DNA of 51,271 bases from Microcaldota archaeon (GTDB lineage: Archaea > Micrarchaeota > Micrarchaeia > Micrarchaeales > Micrarchaeaceae). The DNA is taken from assembly GCA_021818545.1 (NCBI GenBank), contig JAKATX010000001.1, positions 111,061 through 162,331 on the forward strand. The letters are read 5' to 3'. Shown in pieces: positions 24,945 through 33,067 of the stretch; position 1 is the stretch's first letter, and each line of letters begins with the position of its first letter. The position numbers and the translations under genes are program-made. The notes under the pieces are model-generated. The model worked only from the letters and a program-made list of their open reading frames with translations, was not told the DNA's origin and made no database searches.

Positions 24945-26110
24945 ATCACACTACCTATCATCGACATGAAGTCTACGCGCTCTCCCATGGCCCTTGAGAA
25001 GTCAACGATGAATGCATCCAGTATGGCGAAGTTAAGCAGAGGTATTATCAGCAATCCCACTATAAGATATCCCGTGGTGAGCACCGCAGTATCAAGATAT
25101 CCGCACGTTGATGACTGGACAGCTGCCTGGGCCACATTGACCGTGCATGATACCCCTGTGCCCAGCACCATCGTATACAGAGTGCTGAATATGGCGCCTG
25201 CTAGAGTGACCCAGCTGGCCGACTGGAGTTGGACATCTATGAAACCGTAGGTCATGCTGATCAACATTGGATATACCAGGCCGAGGCCGAGGCCCAACGC
25301 GATCAGCGAACCGCCGAATGTCCGCGTGAATCCGAAGCATCTTGCCACCAGACCAAGCACCATGAACAGCGACAGGAATAGGAGGGAGCCAGATATCAGT
25401 ATCATTTGTATCTGGTTAAGCAGTATTAGGAAAAGCAGGCCCGAGGCGCCCGTCTCGAACATGGACTCAAGCGATGACGGAAGGAAGCTTGGGGTGCCCA
25501 GCTGGAATGACACTGTCCCTTGGCCTATCACGGTGAAGGGAGTTGCGTTTATTATTACGCCAGGCACAGTGGCGGCAGCTATGAAACCTACGTAGTATAT
25601 TGTGGCGAAATAGTTTGTAGCGTTCACCATGAACGCCCCCATGTCGCAAGCGGATAAGTTGTATATGTTATTTACGTTGCTGGCATAGCATCCGGTATGC
25701 GTTATGACGTTGCCGGGCAATAGCCCGGCGCCGGCGAAGGCGCCCTGTGGGTTCAGGAAGAACATGTATGACAGTGCCCCGAATATGCCGATTAGCAATA
25801 TCGAAACGAATGCTTCGTATATCTGCATCTTCGACCATGTCCTTGCCGTGGCGCTTCCTGTTGCGCCTGCCAGCATGTAGACTATTGCAGCTATAGCTAT
25901 TATCAGGAGCACCGCTATTACTGCTATGCCCTCCCAACTCGTCAATGCAAGTGGCAGGGATGAAGCTGCCATCAACGTGGGGCCGTTCATCAGGTATTGG
26001 GGCGCGGACGCGTAATGCAGATCGCCTGCGGATGCATCGCCCACTGCGCACGCTGCCAACATAAAGGCGCACATCAAGGCTATTGCAAATTTTGCATTTG
26101 ACATATTCAT
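24941..26110 (-). CDS. VirB6/TrbL/CedA-like polytopic membrane protein 5
   Basis: A 389-residue paralogue of its neighbours. Signal-like N-terminus (MNMSNAKFAIALMCAFMLAA) with CAVGDASAG, then helices at about 60-80 and 95-120 around the Glu of KMQIYEAFVSILLIG. The shared core reads GLVARCFGFTRTFGGSLIAL, followed by GLGLGLVYPMLISM. Loops contain Cys pairs (HTGCYASN, LSACDMG; later VSCTVNV and STCGYLD), which may form disulfides outside the cell. The start overlaps the stop of the previous gene (ATGA); the third codon is also ATG and could be the true start. Confidence 0.8.
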   Translation of the reverse strand: MNMSNAKFAIALMCAFMLAACAVGDASAGDLHYASAPQYLMNGPTLMAASSLPLALTSWEGIAVIAVLLIIAIAAIVYMLAGATGSATARTWSKMQIYEAFVSILLIGIFGALSYMFFLNPQGAFAGAGLLPGNVITHTGCYASNVNNIYNLSACDMGAFMVNATNYFATIYYVGFIAAATVPGVIINATPFTVIGQGTVSFQLGTPSFLPSSLESMFETGASGLLFLILLNQIQMILISGSLLFLSLFMVLGLVARCFGFTRTFGGSLIALGLGLGLVYPMLISMTYGFIDVQLQSASWVTLAGAIFSTLYTMVLGTGVSCTVNVAQAAVQSSTCGYLDTAVLTTGYLIVGLLIIPLLNFAILDAFIVDFSRAMGERVDFMSMIGSVI

Positions 26111-27351
26111 ATCACATTTTTCAGCATGGTGCTCGCATTCAGGCTTGGCGCGCCGAGCAGGTCGCCGACAGCTTCCATGAAGTCATACGCCATAACAAGC
26201 GATAGTATGAAAGCCACCATCGTATAGAACACTGGCTCTATTATGTCCTGCACGAAAAGCTGCACTATGTTGCCATTCAGCAGCGCGCCTATTATCGACA
26301 GCGAACTCGCTCCTGTAGAACCTAAGCCTATAGCTGCGCTAAGCGCGCCAGTGGATAATTTTGTAATCTGGGGAATTATGCCGCTGAAGAATCCCGCAGT
26401 GTTGCACGGAACCGGCGATGTAGACGAGGTTGAGGTGGGCGGAGGAGGCGTAGTAGATGTCGATAACCCATTTACTGGGCATAATCCCTGTGCAGTTATC
26501 GTGCTGTCTGTTATGTAGTTGCTGTTATAGAATAGGAAGAAGTGGAGCATTATGGGCAGAAGTATGTAAAATGCTGCAAATAGGCCCAGCATCGCGCCGC
26601 CGGCAGGTCTAGTAATCGGCAGGGTCCTTAGCACTATGCCGGCGAAAAGGAACAATGGGAATAGGCCGTATATCACTGCGAGGAATATGCCCATGCCGAA
26701 CAGCAGGCCGGTCATGATGCCGCCGATGTTCTCCAGTGTCTGCATTATGGAGCTAAGAAACTGGTCCCCGGCATAAGGCTGGAAGGATATCCCGAATGAT
26801 GAGAACTGAAGGTTGACTGATGCGCCAGAAGCCATGCTTATGAATCCGGTATCAAGCACAAATGCCAGTTCCGGGGATATCAGGGCCGCAGACGAGCTCA
26901 TCACCGCATTGCAATCGTCAAGGAAGATGTTGCTGTTGAACGAATTTCCTGCAGCCGCAAACAGATTTGAATTCGCAATTGCACTGGTTGCCGTGAATGT
27001 GCCAAGGAATATGCCAACAATGATTATGGTTATTGCTATTTCGCCTGCCTCCGTCTTTGCAAAAGTTGTGAGCTTGTCTATGCCGAACGCGTGGCCCAGC
27101 GAATAGGCTATGGCTATTATGACCGTCATCAAAAGTATTATCAGCATTGATATGCCTATCAGCGAACTGAAGCTTGCAATGTTCACTATTGTTGGGCTCT
27201 GCGTGCCGGGTGGCGGGATTATGCCTACGCATTCTTCAGATAGGGTAGTCGGAGTAGTTGGAGACGCAGCGGCGGATGCTAATTGCATCTGAAGCGCACC
27301 GACAAACAATGCGATGACGACGCATAACATTAACGCTCTTTTATTTGACAT
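26107..27351 (-). CDS. VirB6/TrbL/CedA-like polytopic membrane protein 4
   Basis: A 414-residue paralogue with signal peptide (residues 1-27, ending QLASAAAS), an early Cys (SEECVGII), a helix at about 58-88 and the conserved Glu in AKTEAGEIAITIII. The shared core reads GIVLRTLPITRPAGGAMLGL followed by FAAFYILLPIMLHF. A Thr/Pro/Ser-rich loop (TSTTPPPPTSTSSTSPVPC) lies outside the membrane between the last helices and looks like a flexible, perhaps O-glycosylated, spacer. Start ATG has AGTGGA three bases upstream; it lies 8 nt after the next paralogue upstream. Confidence 0.8.
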   Translation of the reverse strand: MSNKRALMLCVVIALFVGALQMQLASAAASPTTPTTLSEECVGIIPPPGTQSPTIVNIASFSSLIGISMLIILLMTVIIAIAYSLGHAFGIDKLTTFAKTEAGEIAITIIIVGIFLGTFTATSAIANSNLFAAAGNSFNSNIFLDDCNAVMSSSAALISPELAFVLDTGFISMASGASVNLQFSSFGISFQPYAGDQFLSSIMQTLENIGGIMTGLLFGMGIFLAVIYGLFPLFLFAGIVLRTLPITRPAGGAMLGLFAAFYILLPIMLHFFLFYNSNYITDSTITAQGLCPVNGLSTSTTPPPPTSTSSTSPVPCNTAGFFSGIIPQITKLSTGALSAAIGLGSTGASSLSIIGALLNGNIVQLFVQDIIEPVFYTMVAFILSLVMAYDFMEAVGDLLGAPSLNASTMLKNVI

Positions 27352-27359
27352 CGTTCCAC

Positions 27360-28931
27360 TTACACTAACTTTGCAAGCCCAGCCAGCTCAGTGTCACCGC
27401 CAAGCAGGCCGGAAAGACCTATGACTGCCGATATGACAACGAGCATGTTTATGAGTGGCATGAAGTATGCGCTTACGCCCACTACCCCGTATGACTGGAA
27501 TAGGTTGTAGAGCAGACTTAACGCTGACTGCTGCGAACAGAATATGTTTATGTTGAATGAAGACAACACCGCGGATGGGGATGCCCCAAGCAATGCGGAT
27601 GCGAATGCCGTCGGTAACAACGAATAGCCCATCGCGGAAAGCTCTGACGCGGCTATGCCGCCGCTGGGCCAACAGGCGGCATTGTTGCTGTCGTACGTAT
27701 GCGTACCGATGTATGTCATGTTGGGCATGACGAAGAAGTTTATATCATAGTAGTTGCCCGTTGTTGGCGAATTCGCAGGAAGCGTAGTTATGCCGTTGTA
27801 ACCGTATGCGAACGAGTTGAAAGCGAATGCAGCGGTGCTTTGCTGGCGTGCAGCAGACGATGACGGATTAACCTGAGTGCATCCAACTGGGGTGGTGAAC
27901 AGCGGCTGGCCCGAGGCGCCTTGCACATAGTACGGCACCCCTGCGCAGAGGTTCGTGTACTCTATAGCGTACATCACCGGAAGGAATATGACGGCACCTA
28001 TTGCTATCGCTATGAATAGGCCCCCTATCTTCCTTGTGAATGGAGTGGCTCTGAGTACCACACCGATGAATAGCATGTAAGGCCATACAAACAGCATCAC
28101 GACCAGGAAAACGAACTGGGCGACATATGACTCGAAAGCGAGAGCAAGGAGGTCTCCGAGAGGGCCGTATGAATTGAATATGAGATCGTAGCCAGCGAAT
28201 GGTTGGAATGATATCTTCATGTCAAAGTTTATGGTGCCCAAACCGGGCAGGAGGCAGGCTTCCAGGTTAGACCAGCATGCCGGCTCGACGAAAGGGGTGA
28301 AGCTGTCAAGGAAGCCAAGGTACGTGTCTATTGTGAAGAGCGCGTTTAGATTTACAAGCGTCTGGTTTGTCAAGTTCGCTATAAGCACGTCCGAAGCCGC
28401 CAATGGATAGTCTATCTGCTGCGTGAATGAGGCCGGTTTAGCTACCATGGCACATATGCCCGGGAACGAAGGCGAACCCTCAAGCAGGTTGGATTGCGAG
28501 TTTAAGGGAAGCGGAGGAGAGCCCGCAGTTGTGGAGATCATATTGCCGGAGAAGAGTGTGAGCTTCGATCCTGACGCTATGTTATTGCAGGTATAATACA
28601 TGGCCTTGGGGCTCATTACCCCTGATCCGTAAGATGACATGTACAAAGATGCGAAAAATGCCAGGATCCCGACTATTATAGCGACCAATATCGTTGTGCC
28701 GATCAACTGGACGAACTCGCCGCGTGCGTTGGCCTTTATCCTCTGATCGTTCAATATGTAGCCAAGCATGTACCAGACTGCGACTATTAGCGCGTCAAGC
28801 AGTATTGCTATTATTATGAATGCGGCCAGGCTTGTCTGCGCCGCGCAGGCGCTCGTGGGCACTGATGCGGCAGCCTCTTGCGCGCATGAGCCGATGGCGC
28901 TTTGCAATATTAAATTCGGTAGTACTAACAT
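27360..28931 (-). CDS. VirB6/TrbL/CedA-like polytopic membrane protein 3 (longest)
   Basis: A 523-residue paralogue, the longest of the six because of two large extracellular insertions: about residues 105-245 (with YYTCNN, FPGICAMV, EPACWSNLEACLLPG) and about 330-450. The shared core reads GVVLRATPFTRKIGGLFIAI followed by AIGAVIFLPVMYAI, and the Glu lies in KANARGEFVQLIG. Many Cys, Asn-x-Ser/Thr and aromatic residues in the insertions suggest a disulfide-held, glycosylated surface domain. ATG at 28931 follows AGTGGG by three bases; a longer frame from 28970 would overlap the upstream gene and is not favoured. Confidence 0.82.
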   Translation of the reverse strand: MLVLPNLILQSAIGSCAQEAAASVPTSACAAQTSLAAFIIIAILLDALIVAVWYMLGYILNDQRIKANARGEFVQLIGTTILVAIIVGILAFFASLYMSSYGSGVMSPKAMYYTCNNIASGSKLTLFSGNMISTTAGSPPLPLNSQSNLLEGSPSFPGICAMVAKPASFTQQIDYPLAASDVLIANLTNQTLVNLNALFTIDTYLGFLDSFTPFVEPACWSNLEACLLPGLGTINFDMKISFQPFAGYDLIFNSYGPLGDLLALAFESYVAQFVFLVVMLFVWPYMLFIGVVLRATPFTRKIGGLFIAIAIGAVIFLPVMYAIEYTNLCAGVPYYVQGASGQPLFTTPVGCTQVNPSSSAARQQSTAAFAFNSFAYGYNGITTLPANSPTTGNYYDINFFVMPNMTYIGTHTYDSNNAACWPSGGIAASELSAMGYSLLPTAFASALLGASPSAVLSSFNINIFCSQQSALSLLYNLFQSYGVVGVSAYFMPLINMLVVISAVIGLSGLLGGDTELAGLAKLV

Positions 28932-28938
28932 GAACCCA

Positions 28939-30210
28939 CTATACGTTGCTCCAGAATGCCGACGCCCCATCCAGGCCGCTTGTAAGCGCCTTCGCCAGGC
29001 CGACTCCGAACCCCATTGTTACTGTCATGTCCAATGCAAAAAGCATCACTGATGTAAATAGGAACTGCGCGACTTGGTCCGCCATGCCGAGCACGTTGCT
29101 TATTACTGTAGCCGGGTCTATCGCTGCAGACAGTATCTGGGCGTATTCACCCATGCTCAAAGATGTTATCGATATGCCGGACAGGCTTACCGTGCCCTGC
29201 TGCGCAGTGGTTGTGGTGAAGAACGTGGATGCGGGTATGTTGGGTATCGCGTACGCCGTACCAAGGTACAAGAATGACGGGTTGCACCAGTTAGTAGCGT
29301 TGGGGCATGGAGTGAATATCCATGATATTATCATCGGATTGTACGCCACCATTGTCGGGTATATTATGTACATCGCTACGGCCAAAGCCAGCACCGAGTT
29401 GGCCGCTGTCCTCAAACCCGCTCCGGTGAATGTGAAAGAGCGCATTATAAGCGCTATCGGCAGTATTATGAGGAACGCGGCGCCTTTTATGAACGGTATC
29501 AAAAGGTACTGGAGGAACATGCTGCCCATTGCTATCATCATTATTGGTGTAAAGACGCTTGTCAGCAGGTCGCTCATTATGGCGTAGGATATGCCGAGAT
29601 CGCCAGCGAAGACAGGGGTTATGCTGAAGAAGCCGAAGCTGAGGAAGGTCTTTGCTATGTATGACGCTACGTTAGGCGCAACTACGGATGAATAAACGTT
29701 CTGCCCTACGCCGGTGTAAAGCCTGGCGTCTATCGCGTAGCCTATGGATGCGGCGTATATGTTGTTTAGAAGCTTGAGGCCCGTATTGAAGGTCAGGTTG
29801 CCCACATAGAAGTCAGAAGCGGCAAACGGATTGCAGTGGAAGGTGCTGGTAGAGCCTAGCTGCGCCGTAAATTCAGTCACCATTATGGTAGAACCCAACA
29901 GCACCAATATGATCAGCACGCTGACGAGGTTCTGGTTTATCTCGGTGTGCACAAGAGCCTTCAGCTTAGCGCTCATCGATACCGGCATGACGTTACTCAG
30001 TATGTATATTACCGCTATCACGGCGAAGCTTAGCATTATCACTATGATGTTTATCGGGAGCCATTGTGTATTGTACGGGTTGGTCGTTATGGGGCATGCA
30101 GAGCCCGACGATGCAGTGGATGCGGCTGGGGTTGTGGCTGCAATTGACAGGAGCAACACTGCGAACAATAAGAAAGCTGCGTGCATGCCACTACTATGCT
30201 TCGTCTCCAT
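28939..30210 (-). CDS. VirB6/TrbL/CedA-like polytopic membrane protein 2
   Basis: A 423-residue paralogue with signal peptide (about residues 11-31), an early Cys (GSACPITTN), then helices near 52-72 and 95-115 around KALVHTEINQNLVSVLI, with the conserved Glu. Its core is the most diverged: ALIMRSFTFTGAGLRTAANS followed by VLALAVAMYIIYPTMVAY, so the TRxxGG part is lost. Extracellular loop Cys residues (TPCPNATNWCNPS) remain. The last helix ends MGFGVGLAKALTSGLDG. ATG at 30210 with AGTGAT three bases upstream. Confidence 0.8.
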   Translation of the reverse strand: METKHSSGMHAAFLLFAVLLLSIAATTPAASTASSGSACPITTNPYNTQWLPINIIVIMLSFAVIAVIYILSNVMPVSMSAKLKALVHTEINQNLVSVLIILVLLGSTIMVTEFTAQLGSTSTFHCNPFAASDFYVGNLTFNTGLKLLNNIYAASIGYAIDARLYTGVGQNVYSSVVAPNVASYIAKTFLSFGFFSITPVFAGDLGISYAIMSDLLTSVFTPIMMIAMGSMFLQYLLIPFIKGAAFLIILPIALIMRSFTFTGAGLRTAANSVLALAVAMYIIYPTMVAYNPMIISWIFTPCPNATNWCNPSFLYLGTAYAIPNIPASTFFTTTTAQQGTVSLSGISITSLSMGEYAQILSAAIDPATVISNVLGMADQVAQFLFTSVMLFALDMTVTMGFGVGLAKALTSGLDGASAFWSNV

Positions 30211-30217
30211 TGCATCA

Positions 30218-31525
30218 CTATGCCAACTTCATCTTCCCGAATCCAATCCTTATGGTGCCGCCCAAGTTCGTGGCTATTGTCTTTGTTATTGTATAGCCCA
30301 CTATAAAATCTATTATTAACAGCATAAACTGGAGCATGGAGTTGAGGATCACTGAAGTGATCAGGTCAGCTGCAGGGTATATGGAAGTCGACAGGAAAGT
30401 ATCTATACCAGCGTAGTATCCTGTATTGAACTGCTGTGATGCGCCAACGGTAGGTATTGATGATACCAGAAACTTTGCCAACGCTGACACCGCCCCGCTC
30501 AGCACGCTGGTAACACCAGTCCATAGGGTCGGGGTCGAAGACGAAGTGGAATAACCGAGGAACGTACATTGCGTCTGGACGTTGCCGCCGCAATAGACCT
30601 GCTGTCCAAGAACAAAATCGCTGATAGGTATGTTAATTACGACAAATAACATAGGGAATACCAATGATACCCCTATGCCTATTGCTATGAAAGTTCCGCC
30701 GAAGCCCCTGAGGAATGGTATTGCCCTGAACACCAAGCCTATTGGTATCAGGAGTCCGAAACCTAGCGCGACTATATTGGTGAACAGGTCGGACATTATC
30801 TGGAGCAGTATAAGCGACGGTAGGACTATGAACGTGGTTGCAGTGCCGAGCATGGAAGACGAGCCCCCAGAGTAATCCGAGTCTATTATGTTGCTCAGGA
30901 AGAGCGGGCCGCTGGACCCGAAGTGCGCATTTATGGTTCCTTCTGGGGGAAGGGTCGGTACTGGAGGATATGGGAACCAGATGCTGTACCTTAAGCTCTT
31001 TATAAAGTCTACGCCAGACGCTGTGCCGAATAAGGTTATGAGCGAGTTCTGGGCATACCCTGATGATGAGGATAGGTAACTGTTAGCAACATAGTAAAGG
31101 CCGCCGAGATTCTGGGAGACCTGGCCGCTGAACCCCGCGGACGCAGGGGCGCTGCCGGTTCCGGCAAGAGATGATGCCATGGAACTGAATATGACAAGGA
31201 GGGAGAATATCGCGGATATCATGAGTATGGTTTTTACGCTCTCCCAAAGCTCATTCCTGTACCATCCCCTGAGCGAGCCCAGCTGGAATATCTCCCCCAG
31301 CATGTAGGAGAACCCTACGAGAGCGAACGACAGCATTATGCCTATCGCCCAGAACGGCGCAGAAGATGCTATGCAGGCCCCTATCGATATGTCCGTGCCT
31401 GTTATTATGCAAGCCACGCTGCTTAGGGGTGCCGCGGCTTCCGTGATTGCAGGCGCAATGCAAACGAGAAGGAAGGATGCAAGAATAAGCATTACGCGAA
31501 GGCGCAATGGGACCCTACTTAGCAT
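30218..31525 (-). CDS. VirB6/TrbL/CedA-like polytopic membrane protein 1
   Basis: A 435-residue paralogue with signal peptide (residues about 8-31, ending PAITEAAAP), two early Cys residues (SVACIIT, IGACIAS), then helices near 55-75 and 88-115 around WYRNELWESVKTILM with the conserved Glu. The shared core reads GLVFRAIPFLRGFGGTFIAI followed by GIGVSLVFPMLFVV. A Cys pair (QVYCGGN, TQCTFLG) lies in the later outer loop. It ends TNLGGTIRIGFGKMKLA. It is the first of the six in transcription order. The start ATG has no clear ribosome-binding site; an ATG at 31492 is an alternative. Confidence 0.8.
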   Translation of the reverse strand: MLSRVPLRLRVMLILASFLLVCIAPAITEAAAPLSSVACIITGTDISIGACIASSAPFWAIGIMLSFALVGFSYMLGEIFQLGSLRGWYRNELWESVKTILMISAIFSLLVIFSSMASSLAGTGSAPASAGFSGQVSQNLGGLYYVANSYLSSSSGYAQNSLITLFGTASGVDFIKSLRYSIWFPYPPVPTLPPEGTINAHFGSSGPLFLSNIIDSDYSGGSSSMLGTATTFIVLPSLILLQIMSDLFTNIVALGFGLLIPIGLVFRAIPFLRGFGGTFIAIGIGVSLVFPMLFVVINIPISDFVLGQQVYCGGNVQTQCTFLGYSTSSSTPTLWTGVTSVLSGAVSALAKFLVSSIPTVGASQQFNTGYYAGIDTFLSTSIYPAADLITSVILNSMLQFMLLIIDFIVGYTITKTIATNLGGTIRIGFGKMKLA

Positions 31526-31556
31526 GATAGGATAAAGGCAAAAAACTATTAGAATG

Positions 31557-32312
31557 TTAGTGTTTTAACATCGCGAACCTTTTCATGTACGATTCGCTCT
31601 GGAGCACTATTAGGAACGGCAGGATGAAGACCGTGTCCACTATCAGCTCTATTATGAAGAACTGGTAGGGGAAGCCAGTTGCAGTGCCTATGCCGATGAA
31701 TATGAAGTCAGTCAAAGTCACGAAGGCTATCGCTACGATGAGCCACATCAGGAAGTAGTCGAACTTTTTGAGGAAGAACCTGAAACTGGATGAGAATGCC
31801 CTCAGGGTCTTATTTTCATCTATTATTATTGATGCGGGAGCATAGAAGAAGAATGGCGTTATTATGAGGCCAGCTATTGCGGTTATCGCGCCGGAGTAGC
31901 TTATGGAACCCGTGATTGCGAAGCTTAGCGCATCCACCAATACTATTATGGCTTCCATTATCAACAGGACGACGAAGACCCTGCTGGTATATTTCTCAAG
32001 GCCCCTGAATACCTCCTGCCTTATCTTGGCGTATGTCCTGCTGTGTTTTACTATTATGTTGACGGCCACTATTGCGAAGCTCAGGAACAGTAGAGAGAAG
32101 AATATGGACGCGACTATGACTGCCGTGTTTATTATGTCCAAGTTAGTGAAGATGCTGGCCGTCCTTATGTTGATGCCGCCCAAGTCGGTGAATGTCGGGA
32201 AGGATGCGAACAGCGGTATGAATACGGCTATGACGAACGATATGGATGACACCAGCAGCAACTGGATGTGGTTCGTGTACGTTTCAATAGCGTTATGCAG
32301 CAAGTCTGCCAT
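31557..32312 (-). CDS. Six-helix membrane protein in the transfer cluster
   Basis: A 251-residue integral membrane protein with about six helices and no signal peptide. The hydrophobic segments and the loop YAPASIIIDENKTLRAFSSSFRFFLKK resemble the DUF4013/GPDPase-membrane-domain type of archaeal proteins, whose function is unknown. It is not one of the VirB6-like paralogues: the TRxxGG core is missing. ATG at 32312 follows GGTGAC by three bases, which rejects the longer frame from 32417. It lies between the pilin candidate and the first VirB6-like gene, in the same direction. Confidence 0.78.
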   Translation of the reverse strand: MADLLHNAIETYTNHIQLLLVSSISFVIAVFIPLFASFPTFTDLGGINIRTASIFTNLDIINTAVIVASIFFSLLFLSFAIVAVNIIVKHSRTYAKIRQEVFRGLEKYTSRVFVVLLIMEAIIVLVDALSFAITGSISYSGAITAIAGLIITPFFFYAPASIIIDENKTLRAFSSSFRFFLKKFDYFLMWLIVAIAFVTLTDFIFIGIGTATGFPYQFFIIELIVDTVFILPFLIVLQSESYMKRFAMLKH

Positions 32313-32443
32313 CCGGTCACCCCAGTTGTACGTTTGTATGGTAAAAAATAAATATGGGAGAGTCGCCGGTCGGGCGGCCCCCAAGCTTACGCTAAGCAAA
32401 GTAAAACATAAGACCATAAAAATGGTCCCTAGAAACTAAGAAA

Positions 32444-32893
32444 TCATGGTGCAACTGTCGGGCCGCCGTTGTTATATGCGGTCCAGCCATTGCATGTGGA
32501 TATCTGTTGCGTGCCTGCCCCAAGTACCTGCAGTATGAACGGAGCTATCAAGTATATCACTATACCGACCACGCCGCCTATTACCATAGACATCCCGTAG
32601 CTTTGTATCTGACCCTTCGTCTGCGCAGGCAGCATGTTAGAGCCGGCAAAGAGCGCGCCTCCGACCACTACCAGCACCAGAGCCAGTATGAATATTATGC
32701 CAACCACAGTATTGTACACAGAGCAAAGTCCCCATAGGGCGTTATATGCCGCTGAGTATTGATATGACTGTGCAGCCGTGAATGACATGAAAGAACCGAA
32801 TATCATGAGCATGTATAGTGCGCGTATAAGAGCCGAGTGCTGTACCAATCCGATCGATCCTGCATATAATTTTTCTTTTATACTTCCTTGCAT
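32444..32893 (-). CDS. VirB2/TrbC/CedA1-like pilin candidate
   Basis: A 149-residue protein with three hydrophobic segments: a signal-like helix (ALIRALYMLMIFGSFMSFTAA, about residues 22-42) and a pair of helices (VVGIIFILALVLVVVGGALFAG and MSMVIGGVVGIVIYLIAPFIL, about 62-83 and 100-120) joined by a short polar loop LPAQTKGQIQSYG. A cleavable N-terminus plus a two-helix hairpin with a small basic loop is the plan of VirB2/TrbC pilins and of CedA1. Two Cys flank the helices (GLCSVY, ISTCNG). It is the first gene of the cluster. ATG at 32893 follows GTGGTT by three bases; the ATG at 32911 is less likely. Confidence 0.72.
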   Translation of the reverse strand: MQGSIKEKLYAGSIGLVQHSALIRALYMLMIFGSFMSFTAAQSYQYSAAYNALWGLCSVYNTVVGIIFILALVLVVVGGALFAGSNMLPAQTKGQIQSYGMSMVIGGVVGIVIYLIAPFILQVLGAGTQQISTCNGWTAYNNGGPTVAP

Positions 32894-32944
32894 CAAAACC
32901 ACGTTTAGCATTTAATGTTTAATAGGTAAAGCCATTAAATAAGT

Positions 32945-32972
32945 ACTTATTTATATACACCTATTTATAAGC
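32945..32972. promoter_or_regulatory. Divergent promoter region of the transfer cluster and carbamoyltransferase gene
   Basis: Two TATA-like boxes on the minus strand, TTATAAATAG (32970-32961) and TATATAAATAAG (32956-32945), serve the pilin and transfer genes. The same AT-rich block reads CTATTTATAAGC on the plus strand and can serve the carbamoyltransferase gene, with a start near 32995. AAGTACTT at 32941-32948 is a short palindrome at the expected start-site side for the cluster. Which box is used cannot be told from sequence. Confidence 0.5.
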
Positions 32973-33067
32973 TTTTCGTTGGTACTGCAACCACAAACAG
33001 CTGCTTTGCTGCGTGAGAAATGATTTAAACAATGAGATTACAAATCACTTGGATAATCGGTATTTTG

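Noticed and set aside
31557-32417. Longer form of the six-helix membrane protein starting at 32417
   Set aside because: GGTGAC stands three bases before the ATG at 32312 and the extra N-terminus lies across the likely leader.
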